In this document: piece after piece, positions 15,846 to 24,427 of the stretch | Numbering within the stretch: position 1 is the first letter of the stretch | How the letters are laid out: each line of letters begins with the position of its first letter | Assembly (NCBI RefSeq): GCF_009696445.1 | Contig: NZ_VULZ01000019.1 | Span: forward strand, 1-38,942 | Length of the DNA stretch: 38,942 nucleotides | From: Porcincola intestinalis | GTDB taxonomy: Bacteria > Bacillota > Clostridia > Lachnospirales > Lachnospiraceae | Reading direction: 5' to 3' | Position numbers and translations under genes: made by a program | The notes under the pieces: generated by a model | What the model was told of the DNA's origin: nothing | Database searches by the model: none | The model's input: the letters and a program-made list of their open reading frames with translations, nothing else

Positions 15846-16622
15846 TTACCAGGGCTCAGCCATCAGCCGGCTGCAGAGGGGCAGCTTCTCCGGGAGGCTC
15901 TCCCTGTATTCGATCTGTCCCTTCCTTCCTGGTGCTTTCAGAAGATTTTCCTCCTTTAACCGTCTTTCAAGCTGGCGGGCGGTTCCCTCACCTCCGTCCA
16001 GGATCCGGATCCCGGTTCCTGCGACCTCCTGGATGGTTCTCTTCAGAAACGGATAATGCGTGCATCCGAGCACGATGGCATCGACGGGCTTCTTCATGTG
16101 CGGAAGAAGGAGCGTGCGGAGATATGCCTTGACCTCAGGGCCGTCCAGATTGCCGTCCTCCACAAATTCCATAAGGCCGGGGCAGCCAAGCGCGGTGACG
16201 TCCGCGCTTTTTGCATAGCGCCCGAGAAGCTCGTGAAGCTTCTGACCCTTGACCGTGAGCGGCGTCGCCATCACGATGACGCGCGGGTGTTCCCCGATCG
16301 AGACAGCCGGCTTCAAGGCGGGCTCGATGCCGATGACAGGGATGTCGGTATAGACCTCCCGCAGAATGGAAATGGCCGCGCTTGTGGCGGTATTGCAGGC
16401 GACGACAAGCGCCTTGATGCCGCTTCGGTAGAGCATTTCCGCATGGGTGAGAGACAGCCGCCGGATCTGCTCCAGCGTCTTTGTCCCGTAGGGCGCATTC
16501 CTGGAATCCCCGAAATAGATATAGTCTTCCTGAGGCATCAGCCGGACGGCCTCCCTCAGAACGCTCAGCCCGCCCAGCCCGGAGTCAAAAAAACCGATGG
16601 GGAGCTGTGAACTGATTTCCAT
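15846..16622 (-). CDS. murI: Glutamate racemase
   Basis: A 258-residue enzyme making D-glutamate for peptidoglycan. It has GFFDSGLGGLSVLRE at the start, YFGDSRNAPYG, the first catalytic cysteine in VVACNTATSAA, and the second in VLGCTHYPFL. Length fits the usual 260-270. The ATG at 16622 has AGGAG eight bases upstream; an upstream ATG at 16646 lacks one. It begins the leftward group after the DUF1934 gene, 38 bases away, which suggests co-transcription. Confidence 0.95.
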   Translation of the reverse strand: MEISSQLPIGFFDSGLGGLSVLREAVRLMPQEDYIYFGDSRNAPYGTKTLEQIRRLSLTHAEMLYRSGIKALVVACNTATSAAISILREVYTDIPVIGIEPALKPAVSIGEHPRVIVMATPLTVKGQKLHELLGRYAKSADVTALGCPGLMEFVEDGNLDGPEVKAYLRTLLLPHMKKPVDAIVLGCTHYPFLKRTIQEVAGTGIRILDGGEGTARQLERRLKEENLLKAPGRKGQIEYRESLPEKLPLCSRLMAEPW

Positions 16623-16660
16623 AGTTTTCTCCTGAATATGAACCAACGCTTCGCTGCCTT

Positions 16661-17092
16661 TCAGAGCAGCCGGATCTTGATCTCGGTCTGACAGCCTGCC
16701 GGACTGCTGCCCTCCACACTGAGCCGGTAGTGGATGGTCAGACGCAGGTGCTGCTCATCTTCCTCCAGAAGATATCGTTCAGTGTCGATATCTACGAGAA
16801 ACGATGTGAGCGGAGCCGTGTAGCTGGAGCGGCAGTGCTGCGCCTCATCGAATACAAAGACCGAGGAAATCTGGCCATTGCGTGTAAGCTGGGCACTGCG
16901 CTGGTCAAATTTTATGACCGTCCGGGTTTCAGCGCCGTCCTCTGACTTCTCTGAATAAAAGAGATATCTCCGGTTTCCACGTGTACGCAGAATACCGGAT
17001 GCGGTTGTCTCCATCTGATCCGTCTCGCCGCCGGGCATCTGCCGGATCGCCCGGACATGGACCGTTACATTCTGTGTATCCGTTGCCTTCAT
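16661..17092 (-). CDS. DUF1934 (YwiB-like) beta-barrel protein
   Basis: A 143-residue small protein of the DUF1934/YwiB family, a lipocalin-like beta barrel of unknown role. Recognised from the pattern VTVHVRAIRQ, then TASGILRTRGNRRYLFYSEK, TVIKFDQRSAQLTRNG and a terminal LRLTIHYRLS strand. Start is uncertain: the ATG at 17092 matches the family start but its nearest GGGAGG is 13 bases away; an ATG at 17122 adds ten residues. It lies just upstream of murI in the same direction. Confidence 0.75.
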   Translation of the reverse strand: MKATDTQNVTVHVRAIRQMPGGETDQMETTASGILRTRGNRRYLFYSEKSEDGAETRTVIKFDQRSAQLTRNGQISSVFVFDEAQHCRSSYTAPLTSFLVDIDTERYLLEEDEQHLRLTIHYRLSVEGSSPAGCQTEIKIRLL

Positions 17093-17217
17093 GATAGGGT
17101 TCGTGCCTCCCGTTTCGTTCATCGCCTTGCCGGCCGCCTCACCGGCGTTCCCTGAACCGGCGTCCGGAACCAGCTCTCGGAACTGACTTTCGGAACCGGC
17201 AGGCAGGGAACCGGCAG

Positions 17218-17889
17218 TTATGAGCTGAACGTCTCAGACTCAAGCGGAGTGATGTCAAGAACGGAACCATCACCCGATGTGACATATCGTACGCTTATTT
17301 CCTTCGGAAAGGAAGCTTTCCCGGCCGTTTTCTCGGTCAGGGCGGCTTTCAGGCGCGGCAGCTGTACTGTCGGTACCAGGACCTCCGTGTCGCAGACATC
17401 CGTGTAGGAGGCTGAAGTCACCGGACAGGAAGCTGCGCTGATCAGGTACTGGATCTTCCCAAGCTGCTCGTAGCTGCAGCGGATGGTGAGAAGCCAGCCA
17501 TCCTGCCGGGTAGAGATCTCCGAGGCATCCAGCCCGGCTTTTGCCGCCTGGGTGTAAGCCCGGACAAGGCCGCCTGTTCCCAGAAGCACGCCGCCAAAGT
17601 AGCGCGTGACGACGATGAGACAGTCCCGGATCTCTGACCCGGTCAGGACCTGAAGGATCGGCTTCCCGGCAGTTCCCTGCGGTTCCCCATCATCGGAGGA
17701 ATGCGCGGTTTCATTGTTCGGGCCGATCACAAAGGCATGGCAGCTGTGCCGCGCGTCCCAGTATTGTTTCCGGACGGCGGCGAGGTCTGCATACGCCTCC
17801 TCGGCTGTCTGAACCGGGAAAACCTGCGCAATGAATCTGGATTTTTTCTCGATAATCTCTGCCTGTCCGCCGGTGGTGACTATTTTCAT
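17218..17889 (-). CDS. YigZ/IMPACT family protein
   Basis: A 223-residue protein of the YigZ (UPF0029, IMPACT N-terminal) family. Blocks include AEIIEKKSRFIAQVFPV, HSCHAFVIG, AHSSDDGEPQGTAGKPILQVL and VTRYFGGVLLGTGGLVRAYTQAA. The C-terminal DUF1949 (ferredoxin-like) domain follows. Function is unknown in bacteria; the eukaryotic relative regulates translation through GCN1. The MKIVTTGGQAEIIEKKS start (17889), with GGGAAA upstream, fits the family better than the ATG at 17907. Confidence 0.88.
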   Translation of the reverse strand: MKIVTTGGQAEIIEKKSRFIAQVFPVQTAEEAYADLAAVRKQYWDARHSCHAFVIGPNNETAHSSDDGEPQGTAGKPILQVLTGSEIRDCLIVVTRYFGGVLLGTGGLVRAYTQAAKAGLDASEISTRQDGWLLTIRCSYEQLGKIQYLISAASCPVTSASYTDVCDTEVLVPTVQLPRLKAALTEKTAGKASFPKEISVRYVTSGDGSVLDITPLESETFSS

Positions 17890-18012
17890 AAATCTGTTTC
17901 CCGCCATTTATAAGAAAATCTTCAGTATTTTTAACAGATGTAGTTATACAATAAACAGAAACACAACGTCAAACCGTCCAGCCGGCGTGATCAATTTGAT
18001 GGGAGCGGCCTG

Positions 18013-21000
18013 ATGAGAACAGGGGATAGAAAAAAGAAACGCAGAGAGGAAGCCTTCCCGGCTGATTTTGATGACAGGATCATGCCGGGTGATGACCTGC
18101 TTCCGGATGGCTTTGTGCCGGAGGAGACACCGGAGGAGCCGGAGAGAGACAGCAGCCGGAGGAGAACGCGGCATCAGGAGACCGCCGTAAGGGATATCAG
18201 CAGGAGCCTGATGGAGGGTGCGGACATTCCCGAGGGAAGCAGCAGCCGGCCCGGAGAACAGGGAAAGCACAAAGGACAAGGCAGACGCGGCAGGCGGCCG
18301 CGGAGCAGGGCGCTCACCCTGATTGGGAACATCTTCAAGTTCATTCTGATCGTGCTTTTGGTGTTGATCATCGGGGGCGGTATTTTTGCATTTTTCCAGG
18401 TGCGGGCTATTCTCAAGAACGCGCCAGAGATCAGTCCGGCCCAGTTTATACCATCCGAGGCGGCAACCTACATCTATGACGCAGACGGAAAACGGGAACA
18501 GAAGCTGACGCTCCCTGAGGCGAACCGGGACCTGGTCAGCATCAAGGACATCCCGAAGGATCTGCAGCATGCCGTTGTCGCCATCGAGGATGAGCGGTTC
18601 TACAGGCACAACGGCGTCGATCCGAAGGGGATTGCAAGGGCGCTGGTCAAAGGGCTGAAAAGCGGACATTTCTCCGAAGGGGCGAGCACCATCACCCAGC
18701 AGCTTCTGAAGAACTCCGTGTTCCCCGACTGGATGAAGGAGACGACCTTCCGGCAGCGGCTGGAGCGGAAGATTCAGGAGCAGTTTCTGGCACTGAAGCT
18801 CGAGAAGATGCTGACGAAGGAGCAGATTCTTGAGGACTACCTCAACACCATCAACCTGGGGGCGGGCTGCTACGGCGTCCAGTCAGCTGCCTACCGGTAT
18901 TTCGGCCTCCCTGTCTCGGAGCTGTCGCTCTCAGAGGCGACGGTCATCGCCGGTATCACGCAGAATCCGACGGCGTACAATCCGATCACAAATCCGGAGA
19001 AGAACAAAAAGCGCAGGACGGAGGTGCTGAACGCGATGCTCAGGCAGGGGTATATTACCCAGTCCCAGTATGCCTCCGCGCTTGCTGACGATGTTTACGC
19101 ACGCATTCAGGACAATGAGAGCAAGGTCGATACAACCAGTACCATCTACACGTTTTATCAGGACGCGCTGATTGATCAGGTCATGCAGGACCTGGAGGAA
19201 CAGAAGGGCTATACACACCAGCAGGCGTACAAGGCAGTCTACTCGGGCGGTCTGCGCATCTACTCGGCGCAGGATGATGACATCCAGCAGATCTGCGATG
19301 AGGAGTTTGAGAATCCGGCCAACTTCCCGTCTGGGACGGAGGTCGGAATCGACTATGCACTCAGCGTCGAGGACAAGAGCGGTCAGATCACAGACTATGG
19401 AAATGAAGACCTGCGCGTTTTTGTGAGAAAGACGAATCCGTCATTTGACCTGATGTACGGGACGGCGCAGGAGGCGAAGGACGGAGCGGCGGCATTCCGG
19501 GCATCGGTTGTGAAGGACGGGGACACTGTGCTGGGTGAGCGTGTCACGGTCGCGCCGCAGCCGCAGGCGTCCTGCGTGATTATTGATTCCGCAACCGGGC
19601 TTGTGAAGGCACTGGTCGGCGGGAGAGGGACAAAGGAAGCCAGCCTGACGCTGAACCGGGCTTCGTATACGCAGCGCCAGCCCGGGTCAACGTTCAAGAT
19701 CCTTGCGGTCTACGCACCGGCGCTGGATGAAGCCGGCAAGACGCTGGCGACCGTTTACAAGGATGAGCCCTATAACTATGAAGACGGAACGCCTGTGAAG
19801 GATGCGGAGGGCACCTATGCCGGAGACGTCACAATCCGGCAGGCGATTGTGCGTTCGATCAACGTCGCAGCGGTCAAGTGTCTGACGGAGATCACGCCGC
19901 AGGTCGGGTTTGACTATGCAGAAAAGTTCGGGATCACATCTTTGGTTGAATCGAAGACGACCGACGGCGGGACATTCTCGGATGTCGGGCAGACGCTTGC
20001 GCTGGGCGGACTGACATACGGCGTCACGAACCTGGAGCTGACCGGAGCATACGCAGCCATTGCCAATGACGGACAGTATCTGAAACCGCACTTTTATACA
20101 CAGGTGCTTGACACATATGGCAATGTTGTGCTCGACAATACCGACCCGGAGCCGAGAACGGTGATTAGGGACAGCACGGCGGCGCTTCTGACCTCCGCGA
20201 TGCGGGGCGTTATCTCGGATCCGGAAGGGACGGCATACGGAAAGATTGAACTCGGGCAGATGGCGGCTGCCGGAAAGACCGGAACGACGACGGATTACAG
20301 GGACAGCTGGTTTGTCGGTTTTACGCCGTATCTGACCTGCGGCATCTGGGCGGGGTACGACAACAACGCGCCGCTCCCGGACAAGGATACCTACCATACC
20401 TACAGCAAGACGCTCTGGAACAGCATCATGAGCCGGATCAGTCAGTCACAGACCATCTCGGCGTTCGGGATGCCGTCCGATGTGGTGAGCGTGTCAATCT
20501 GTTCTGACTCTCATATGGCGGCGGCCCCGGGCTGTCCGAATCCGTACACGGAGTATTTCGCGAAGGGGACGGAGCCGAAGAATTACTGCAATATTCATGG
20601 AGATGGAAGCCCGGTGGACCAGACGCAGCAGCAGACAGACGGAATCTCGCCGGACGCGATTACCATCTATAAATCCGACCAGGCGACGGTCCATACACAG
20701 ACGCCGGATGCGGCGGACGGTGCGTCCGGAAGCGCGGGTGAAAATACAGGGGCGGCCGGCCCCGGAGGCAATCAGGGGGCGGCAGGCAACACAGGCGGTG
20801 CGTCCGGAAGCGGAAGTGCAGGTGGAAATACAGGGGTAGCCGGCCCCGGAGGCACACAGGGGACAGCCGGGAACACGCCCGGAGGCAGCGGGAATCCGGC
20901 TGCTGGCACCGGGAATGCCGGCGGGGCAGGTGGGGCTGCAGGCGGAGGCAGCGGCAGCACAACGGGCGGCACGCCGTCAGGCACCGGGAACCCGGCGGGG

Positions 21001-21189
21001 AGTTCTCAGCAAGGCGGTCAGAGCACGGCTGGCGGAAGCAGTACCTCAGCAGCAGGAAATGCCCAGGGCGGCAGCTCTCAGAATGGCGTGATCCAGATTG
21101 GCGGAAATCAGGCAGGCTCCGGGATCCAGCAGGGCGGCTCAGACAAGGATGTCATCGAGATACTGAACAACATTCCGCCGGCGCAGTAA
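18013..21189 (+). CDS. Class A penicillin-binding protein (PBP1A type) with Gly-rich tail
   Basis: A 1058-residue bifunctional peptidoglycan synthase. A charged cytoplasmic segment of about 100 residues is followed by one membrane helix (about 103-129). The glycosyltransferase domain has IEDERFYRHNGVDPKG (catalytic Glu about 192) and EGASTITQQLLKN. The transpeptidase domain shows STFK (Ser559, Lys562), SIN (615-617) and KTGTT (755-759). The tail from about 860 to 1058 is rich in Gly, Ala, Ser, Thr and Asn, with internal repeats. The ATG follows GGAGCGG. No downstream gene on this strand shares its transcript; a hairpin follows. The tail is longer than in most PBPs and is probably a flexible extracytoplasmic extension. 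Confidence 0.95.
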   Translation: MRTGDRKKKRREEAFPADFDDRIMPGDDLLPDGFVPEETPEEPERDSSRRRTRHQETAVRDISRSLMEGADIPEGSSSRPGEQGKHKGQGRRGRRPRSRALTLIGNIFKFILIVLLVLIIGGGIFAFFQVRAILKNAPEISPAQFIPSEAATYIYDADGKREQKLTLPEANRDLVSIKDIPKDLQHAVVAIEDERFYRHNGVDPKGIARALVKGLKSGHFSEGASTITQQLLKNSVFPDWMKETTFRQRLERKIQEQFLALKLEKMLTKEQILEDYLNTINLGAGCYGVQSAAYRYFGLPVSELSLSEATVIAGITQNPTAYNPITNPEKNKKRRTEVLNAMLRQGYITQSQYASALADDVYARIQDNESKVDTTSTIYTFYQDALIDQVMQDLEEQKGYTHQQAYKAVYSGGLRIYSAQDDDIQQICDEEFENPANFPSGTEVGIDYALSVEDKSGQITDYGNEDLRVFVRKTNPSFDLMYGTAQEAKDGAAAFRASVVKDGDTVLGERVTVAPQPQASCVIIDSATGLVKALVGGRGTKEASLTLNRASYTQRQPGSTFKILAVYAPALDEAGKTLATVYKDEPYNYEDGTPVKDAEGTYAGDVTIRQAIVRSINVAAVKCLTEITPQVGFDYAEKFGITSLVESKTTDGGTFSDVGQTLALGGLTYGVTNLELTGAYAAIANDGQYLKPHFYTQVLDTYGNVVLDNTDPEPRTVIRDSTAALLTSAMRGVISDPEGTAYGKIELGQMAAAGKTGTTTDYRDSWFVGFTPYLTCGIWAGYDNNAPLPDKDTYHTYSKTLWNSIMSRISQSQTISAFGMPSDVVSVSICSDSHMAAAPGCPNPYTEYFAKGTEPKNYCNIHGDGSPVDQTQQQTDGISPDAITIYKSDQATVHTQTPDAADGASGSAGENTGAAGPGGNQGAAGNTGGASGSGSAGGNTGVAGPGGTQGTAGNTPGGSGNPAAGTGNAGGAGGAAGGGSGSTTGGTPSGTGNPAGSSQQGGQSTAGGSSTSAAGNAQGGSSQNGVIQIGGNQAGSGIQQGGSDKDVIEILNNIPPAQ
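20719..20880 (+). repeat. Direct repeat coding the Gly-rich tail
   Basis: GGTGCGTCCGGAAGCG begins at 20719 and 20797, a period of 78 bases (26 codons). The second copy carries a small in-frame insertion. Both encode GASGS...AGPGG...QG, so the tail is a growing in-frame repeat. Confidence 0.75.
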
Positions 21190-21195
21190 AATCAT

Positions 21196-21229
21196 AAAAA
21201 AACAGCAGGTATGCGTCATACCTGCTGTT
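21196..21229. terminator. Hairpin terminator between convergent genes
   Basis: A perfect 13-pair stem (21201-21213 with 21217-21229) has a three-base loop. On the minus strand it is followed by a seven-T run and ends the small membrane-protein gene. On the plus strand the T-run is short, so termination of the PBP transcript is probable but weaker. Confidence 0.85.
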
Positions 21230-21254
21230 TGCCCTTCTGCCTGCTGAAGGAAGA

Positions 21255-21758
21255 TTATCTCTTTTTTCCTTTTGCTTTTGAAGACTTGGAGCTGTCGAGC
21301 TCTTTTCTCGCTTCGTCGGCCTTCCTGCTGAGCTTCTGATACCACTTTTTCTTCTTTGGCGGCTGCTCGAGCTGTCCGCGGATGGCTCTGACATCCATGA
21401 TGTAAAGGCCGCTGATGGTGGCTTTGACCTCTTTCTTCAACGGGATGACCGGATAGATGTTCGAGTCGGCGATGAAGGTCATGATCTTGCCCTGGCAGCG
21501 TGCCTTGACGATCGGCAGCTTGCTCCGGCGGAGATACTTCGGGGTCTGGTCGATCGCTGCCTGTGGAAGGCCGGATGACTTGATCGGGAGCATCTTCTTG
21601 TCGATGACGAGCATCTGGACGCTTTGCTTCGTCTCCTCCATCTTTTCTCTGGATTCATCCTGCCTCTTCTGAAGCTTCTTCCCCCAGAAATAGAGGAAGA
21701 TCAGCAGGGCGACCAGAGCGGCGAGGATAATCAGCATAACAATTGCAAATACTGGCAT
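21255..21758 (-). CDS. Single-pass membrane protein of unknown function
   Basis: 167 residues. One N-terminal membrane helix (about 3-25, FAIVMLIILAALVALLIFLYFW) is followed by a charged segment of coiled-coil character (GKKLQKRQDESREKMEETKQ), a compact middle (VQMLVIDKKMLPIKSSGLP...RRSKLPIVKARCQGKIMTF...YPVIPLKKEVKATISGLYI) and a very basic Lys/Ser tail. I do not recognise a characterised family. AGGAGGAAGCT before the ATG is a strong ribosome site, so it is a real gene. It is convergent with the PBP gene. Confidence 0.8.
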   Translation of the reverse strand: MPVFAIVMLIILAALVALLIFLYFWGKKLQKRQDESREKMEETKQSVQMLVIDKKMLPIKSSGLPQAAIDQTPKYLRRSKLPIVKARCQGKIMTFIADSNIYPVIPLKKEVKATISGLYIMDVRAIRGQLEQPPKKKKWYQKLSRKADEARKELDSSKSSKAKGKKR

Positions 21759-21860
21759 AGCTTCCTCCTGTTACCGCAAGTTTGATTCGATTTGTCACAG
21801 TCTGAAGACGGTATTCCATTTCGAACAACCTGTGACGTACTCGTGAAATTTTATCATCAT

Positions 21861-21890
21861 TTGGTGGACGGTGCAAGATTATGTTATAGT
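21861..21890 (+). promoter_or_regulatory. Promoter of the secreted chaperone pair
   Basis: TTGGTG and TATAGT are 18 bases apart, with a TG extension one base before the -10. About 60 bases lie between it and the first start codon. Confidence 0.55.
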
Positions 21891-21953
21891 GAGGGCAGAG
21901 GATAAAACATAAAGATAACAATAACAGGGACATACACATCAGGAGGTGTTTTG

Positions 21954-23168
21954 ATGAAGAATAGAATCTTATCCTGTCTGCTTGCAGCCAGCATGACAGT
22001 CGCATGGCTTCCGTCAGCAGCCATGGCAGCAGAGACGGAGGCAGGGACAGAAGCCGGAACGGAATCCATGACGGAGGCCGAGACCGAGCAGGAGCCGGAA
22101 TTCGATGTCGCAGATTACCTGACGATCAATGACGACAAGTACAAGGGCATCGAGGTAACGGTGACGAAGAAGGCAGAGGTGTCGGACAAGGATGTCGAGG
22201 ACGAGATCAAGCAGGAGGCGTCAGACGCCGGGCTTTCCACGCAGGTGAAGAAGGGAACCGTCAAGGACGGCGACACGGTCAACATCGACTACGTCGGAAA
22301 GAAGGACGGAAAAGCCTTCGACGGCGGAACAGCTTCAGGCGCAGATCTGACGATCGGGTCCCATACATTTATCGATGGCTTTGAGAGCGGGCTGATCGGA
22401 AAGAAGGTCGGGGATACCGTCGACCTGGATCTGACGTTCCCGGAGAATTACGCATCAAAGGACCTGGCAGGCCAGAAGGTTGTCTTTACAGTCACGATCA
22501 ACTACATCGAGGGCGAGCCTGAGGTGAATGACGATCTGGCGGACAAGCTCTCCGGCGGAGAGTACAAGGACATCGATGACTTCAAAAAGTCCGTCCGGGA
22601 GAAGCTGGAGCAGGATAATGAAACCAACTACAACCGCGAGGTGTACAGTGCTATTTTTCAGCAGCTTCTGAAGCTGTATCCGGTTGACAAGTATCCGCAG
22701 GAATTCATTGATTACTACGTGAATACGTCCATGAACCAGCTTCAGCAGCAGGCAGAGGACGAGAGCGAGACGCTGGATGACATGCTGAAGTCGGTCTACA
22801 ACACGGATGCCGATTCGATGAAGGCTTATTTCAAGACCTATGCGGAGCAGCTTCTTCAGCAGCGGATCATTCTGGGTGTTATCGCGCAGAAGGAGAACAT
22901 CACGCTGAGCGACGATGATTTCCAGAGCGCAGTGGAAGGGTATGCGCAGCAGTATGGCATCTCTGTCGATGATTTCCTTTCTTATTACAGCGAGAAGGAT
23001 ATCCGTGAGAGTGAGCTTGAAAACAGGGTGATGGAATTTTTGGCTTCAAAGGCAAAGATTACGGAGACAGACGAGACGGAGATCGAGACTGAGGAGCTTG
23101 AGGTTGAGACGGAGGCCGGACAGACGGAGGCAGAAACCTCGTCTGCAGAGGCTGATACGGAGAGCTGA
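21954..23168 (+). CDS. Secreted trigger-factor-like FKBP peptidyl-prolyl isomerase
   Basis: 404 residues. Signal peptide (MKNRILSCLLAASMTVAWLPSAAMAAE) with an AMA cleavage site and no lipobox cysteine at the right place. An FKBP domain occupies about 95-185 (DGDTVNIDYVGKKDGKAFDGG, IDGFESGLIGKKVGDTVDLDLTFPENY). It is followed by a helical domain like the trigger factor C-terminal chaperone arm (LYPVDKYPQEFIDYYV...ILGVIAQKENITLSDDDF). The last 40 residues are an acidic Glu/Thr repeat. The ATG at 21954 with AGGAGGTGTTTTG is preferred over TTG 21951. Probably folds exported proteins outside the membrane, in the manner of PrsA; this is inference from architecture. Confidence 0.85.
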   Translation: MKNRILSCLLAASMTVAWLPSAAMAAETEAGTEAGTESMTEAETEQEPEFDVADYLTINDDKYKGIEVTVTKKAEVSDKDVEDEIKQEASDAGLSTQVKKGTVKDGDTVNIDYVGKKDGKAFDGGTASGADLTIGSHTFIDGFESGLIGKKVGDTVDLDLTFPENYASKDLAGQKVVFTVTINYIEGEPEVNDDLADKLSGGEYKDIDDFKKSVREKLEQDNETNYNREVYSAIFQQLLKLYPVDKYPQEFIDYYVNTSMNQLQQQAEDESETLDDMLKSVYNTDADSMKAYFKTYAEQLLQQRIILGVIAQKENITLSDDDFQSAVEGYAQQYGISVDDFLSYYSEKDIRESELENRVMEFLASKAKITETDETEIETEELEVETEAGQTEAETSSAEADTES

Positions 23169-23173
23169 GGAAC

Positions 23174-24190
23174 ATGAAAGTGTACAGAATGATGGCGGCG
23201 CTTCTTTCCGCCGCCATGTTGACAGCGGCACCGGCAGTCTATGCGGAAGATGCGCAGACACCGGCAGCGCAGGCAGCGGACGGACAGACGCAGACGGCGG
23301 CATCCGCAGATGAGAGCAGCGCTGAGAAAAATACGAATCAGGCAGAGAGCGGAAAACAGGCTGGAAGTGAAAAACAGTCAGAAAAAGCGGAAGCTTCCGG
23401 GAAGACGGAATTGCCTGAGACGAATGGACTTCCGGCTGCCGGGAGCAGTGCGGAGGGGACAAGGCCGTCCTACAAGGCTTCAGATTATGTGAAGATCGGG
23501 GACGACCAGTACAAGACCATGACGATCCGCGTCTATCCGCCGGCAGACAGCTCGGCTGAGGCGCAGGCTGATTACAAGAAAAAGCTGGACACGGACATCA
23601 TGACGCGGCTCTACAGCCTGTATCCGGTGGACAAATATCCGCAGGAGCTTCTGGATTATGTGACCGGGAGTCTCTCCTCCACATATAAGCAGTATGCGGA
23701 CATGTACGGGATGGATTTCGGCACCTTCCTCAGCACCTACCTCGGGATGGACGAGAAGGCATTCTCGGACGCGGTGAAGAAAGCAGCGGAGACGACGCTC
23801 AAACAGGAACTCCTGCTTTCTGCAATCGCTGAAAAGGAGCAGATCACCGTTTCCGACGAGGACTACCAGAAGGGACTTTCGGACTACGCCTCCAGGTATG
23901 GATATGCATCCACGGACGCGCTCCTGGCAGATTTTGATGAGGCGACCATCCGCGTCAGTCTTCTGATGGACAAGACGCTTGATTTCCTCGAGACAGCTAA
24001 CCATGTCGAACAGATCGTGGAGACTGAGAGCGAGTCGGCGCAGACTGAGAGTGAGGCTGCACAGACCACGGAAGCGGCAGGGCAGGAGACAACCGCCCAG
24101 ACGGCGGCAGCGGCAGGGCAGGAGACAACCGCCCAGACGGCGGCAGCGGCAGGGCAGGATACAACCGCTCAGACGGCAGGCGGTCAGTAA
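23174..24190 (+). CDS. Secreted paralogue lacking the FKBP domain
   Basis: 338 residues, five bases after the previous gene. A signal peptide (MKVYRMMAALLSAAMLTAAPAVYAED) and a low-complexity Gln/Ala/Ser/Lys segment (about 30-100) precede a domain that aligns with the chaperone arm of the preceding protein (LYPVDKYPQELLDYV...LLSAIAEKEQITVSDEDYQKGLSDYASRYG). The FKBP isomerase domain is absent. The C-terminus is a Glu/Thr then AAGQETTAQT repeat. It is a duplicate that kept only the helical arm; GAGGAAC precedes the ATG. A function as a substrate-holding partner is inference. Confidence 0.75.
   Translation: MKVYRMMAALLSAAMLTAAPAVYAEDAQTPAAQAADGQTQTAASADESSAEKNTNQAESGKQAGSEKQSEKAEASGKTELPETNGLPAAGSSAEGTRPSYKASDYVKIGDDQYKTMTIRVYPPADSSAEAQADYKKKLDTDIMTRLYSLYPVDKYPQELLDYVTGSLSSTYKQYADMYGMDFGTFLSTYLGMDEKAFSDAVKKAAETTLKQELLLSAIAEKEQITVSDEDYQKGLSDYASRYGYASTDALLADFDEATIRVSLLMDKTLDFLETANHVEQIVETESESAQTESEAAQTTEAAGQETTAQTAAAAGQETTAQTAAAAGQDTTAQTAGGQ
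24074..24181 (+). repeat. Three 36-bp tandem repeats coding AAGQETTAQTA
   Basis: Units start at 24074, 24110 and 24146; the last is diverged near its end. They encode twelve-residue repeats at the C-terminus of the second secreted protein. Confidence 0.85.
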
Positions 24191-24309
24191 GCATATGCAC
24201 TGATCAGACGCTGGCTGCAGCAGCCAAACAGGCACAGGCAGACCAGTGAACTGCTGTATTTCCGGCAATATTTCGGAAAAAGAATCAGGAATCCGAAAGA
24301 AGTTTCGGG

Positions 24310-24338
24310 TTGACAGATGGACTGGCGTAAAATAGAAT
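24310..24338 (+). promoter_or_regulatory. Promoter of the uracil permease gene
   Basis: TTGACA and TAGAAT are separated by exactly 17 bases. The start codon is 90 bases downstream. Confidence 0.75.
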
Positions 24339-24352
24339 GACAAAAGCAGTTT

Positions 24353-24376
24353 GTGGCAGGCTGTGATGCCTGCCAC
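24353..24376 (+). promoter_or_regulatory. Perfect hairpin in the permease leader
   Basis: GTGGCAGGC and GCCTGCCAC form a nine-pair stem with a six-base loop, about 15 bases after the -10. No T-run follows and I see no PyrR-binding consensus, so it is an unassigned leader element. Confidence 0.5.
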
Positions 24377-24427
24377 TCATGCTGTCTGTATGCTGTTGAG
24401 GAAGAGGAGAAGAAGGAGGATATGAGT

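Noticed and set aside
24353-24376. Purine or pyrimidine riboswitch in the permease leader
   Set aside because: Only a single simple hairpin is present; no conserved aptamer core or PyrR box could be found.
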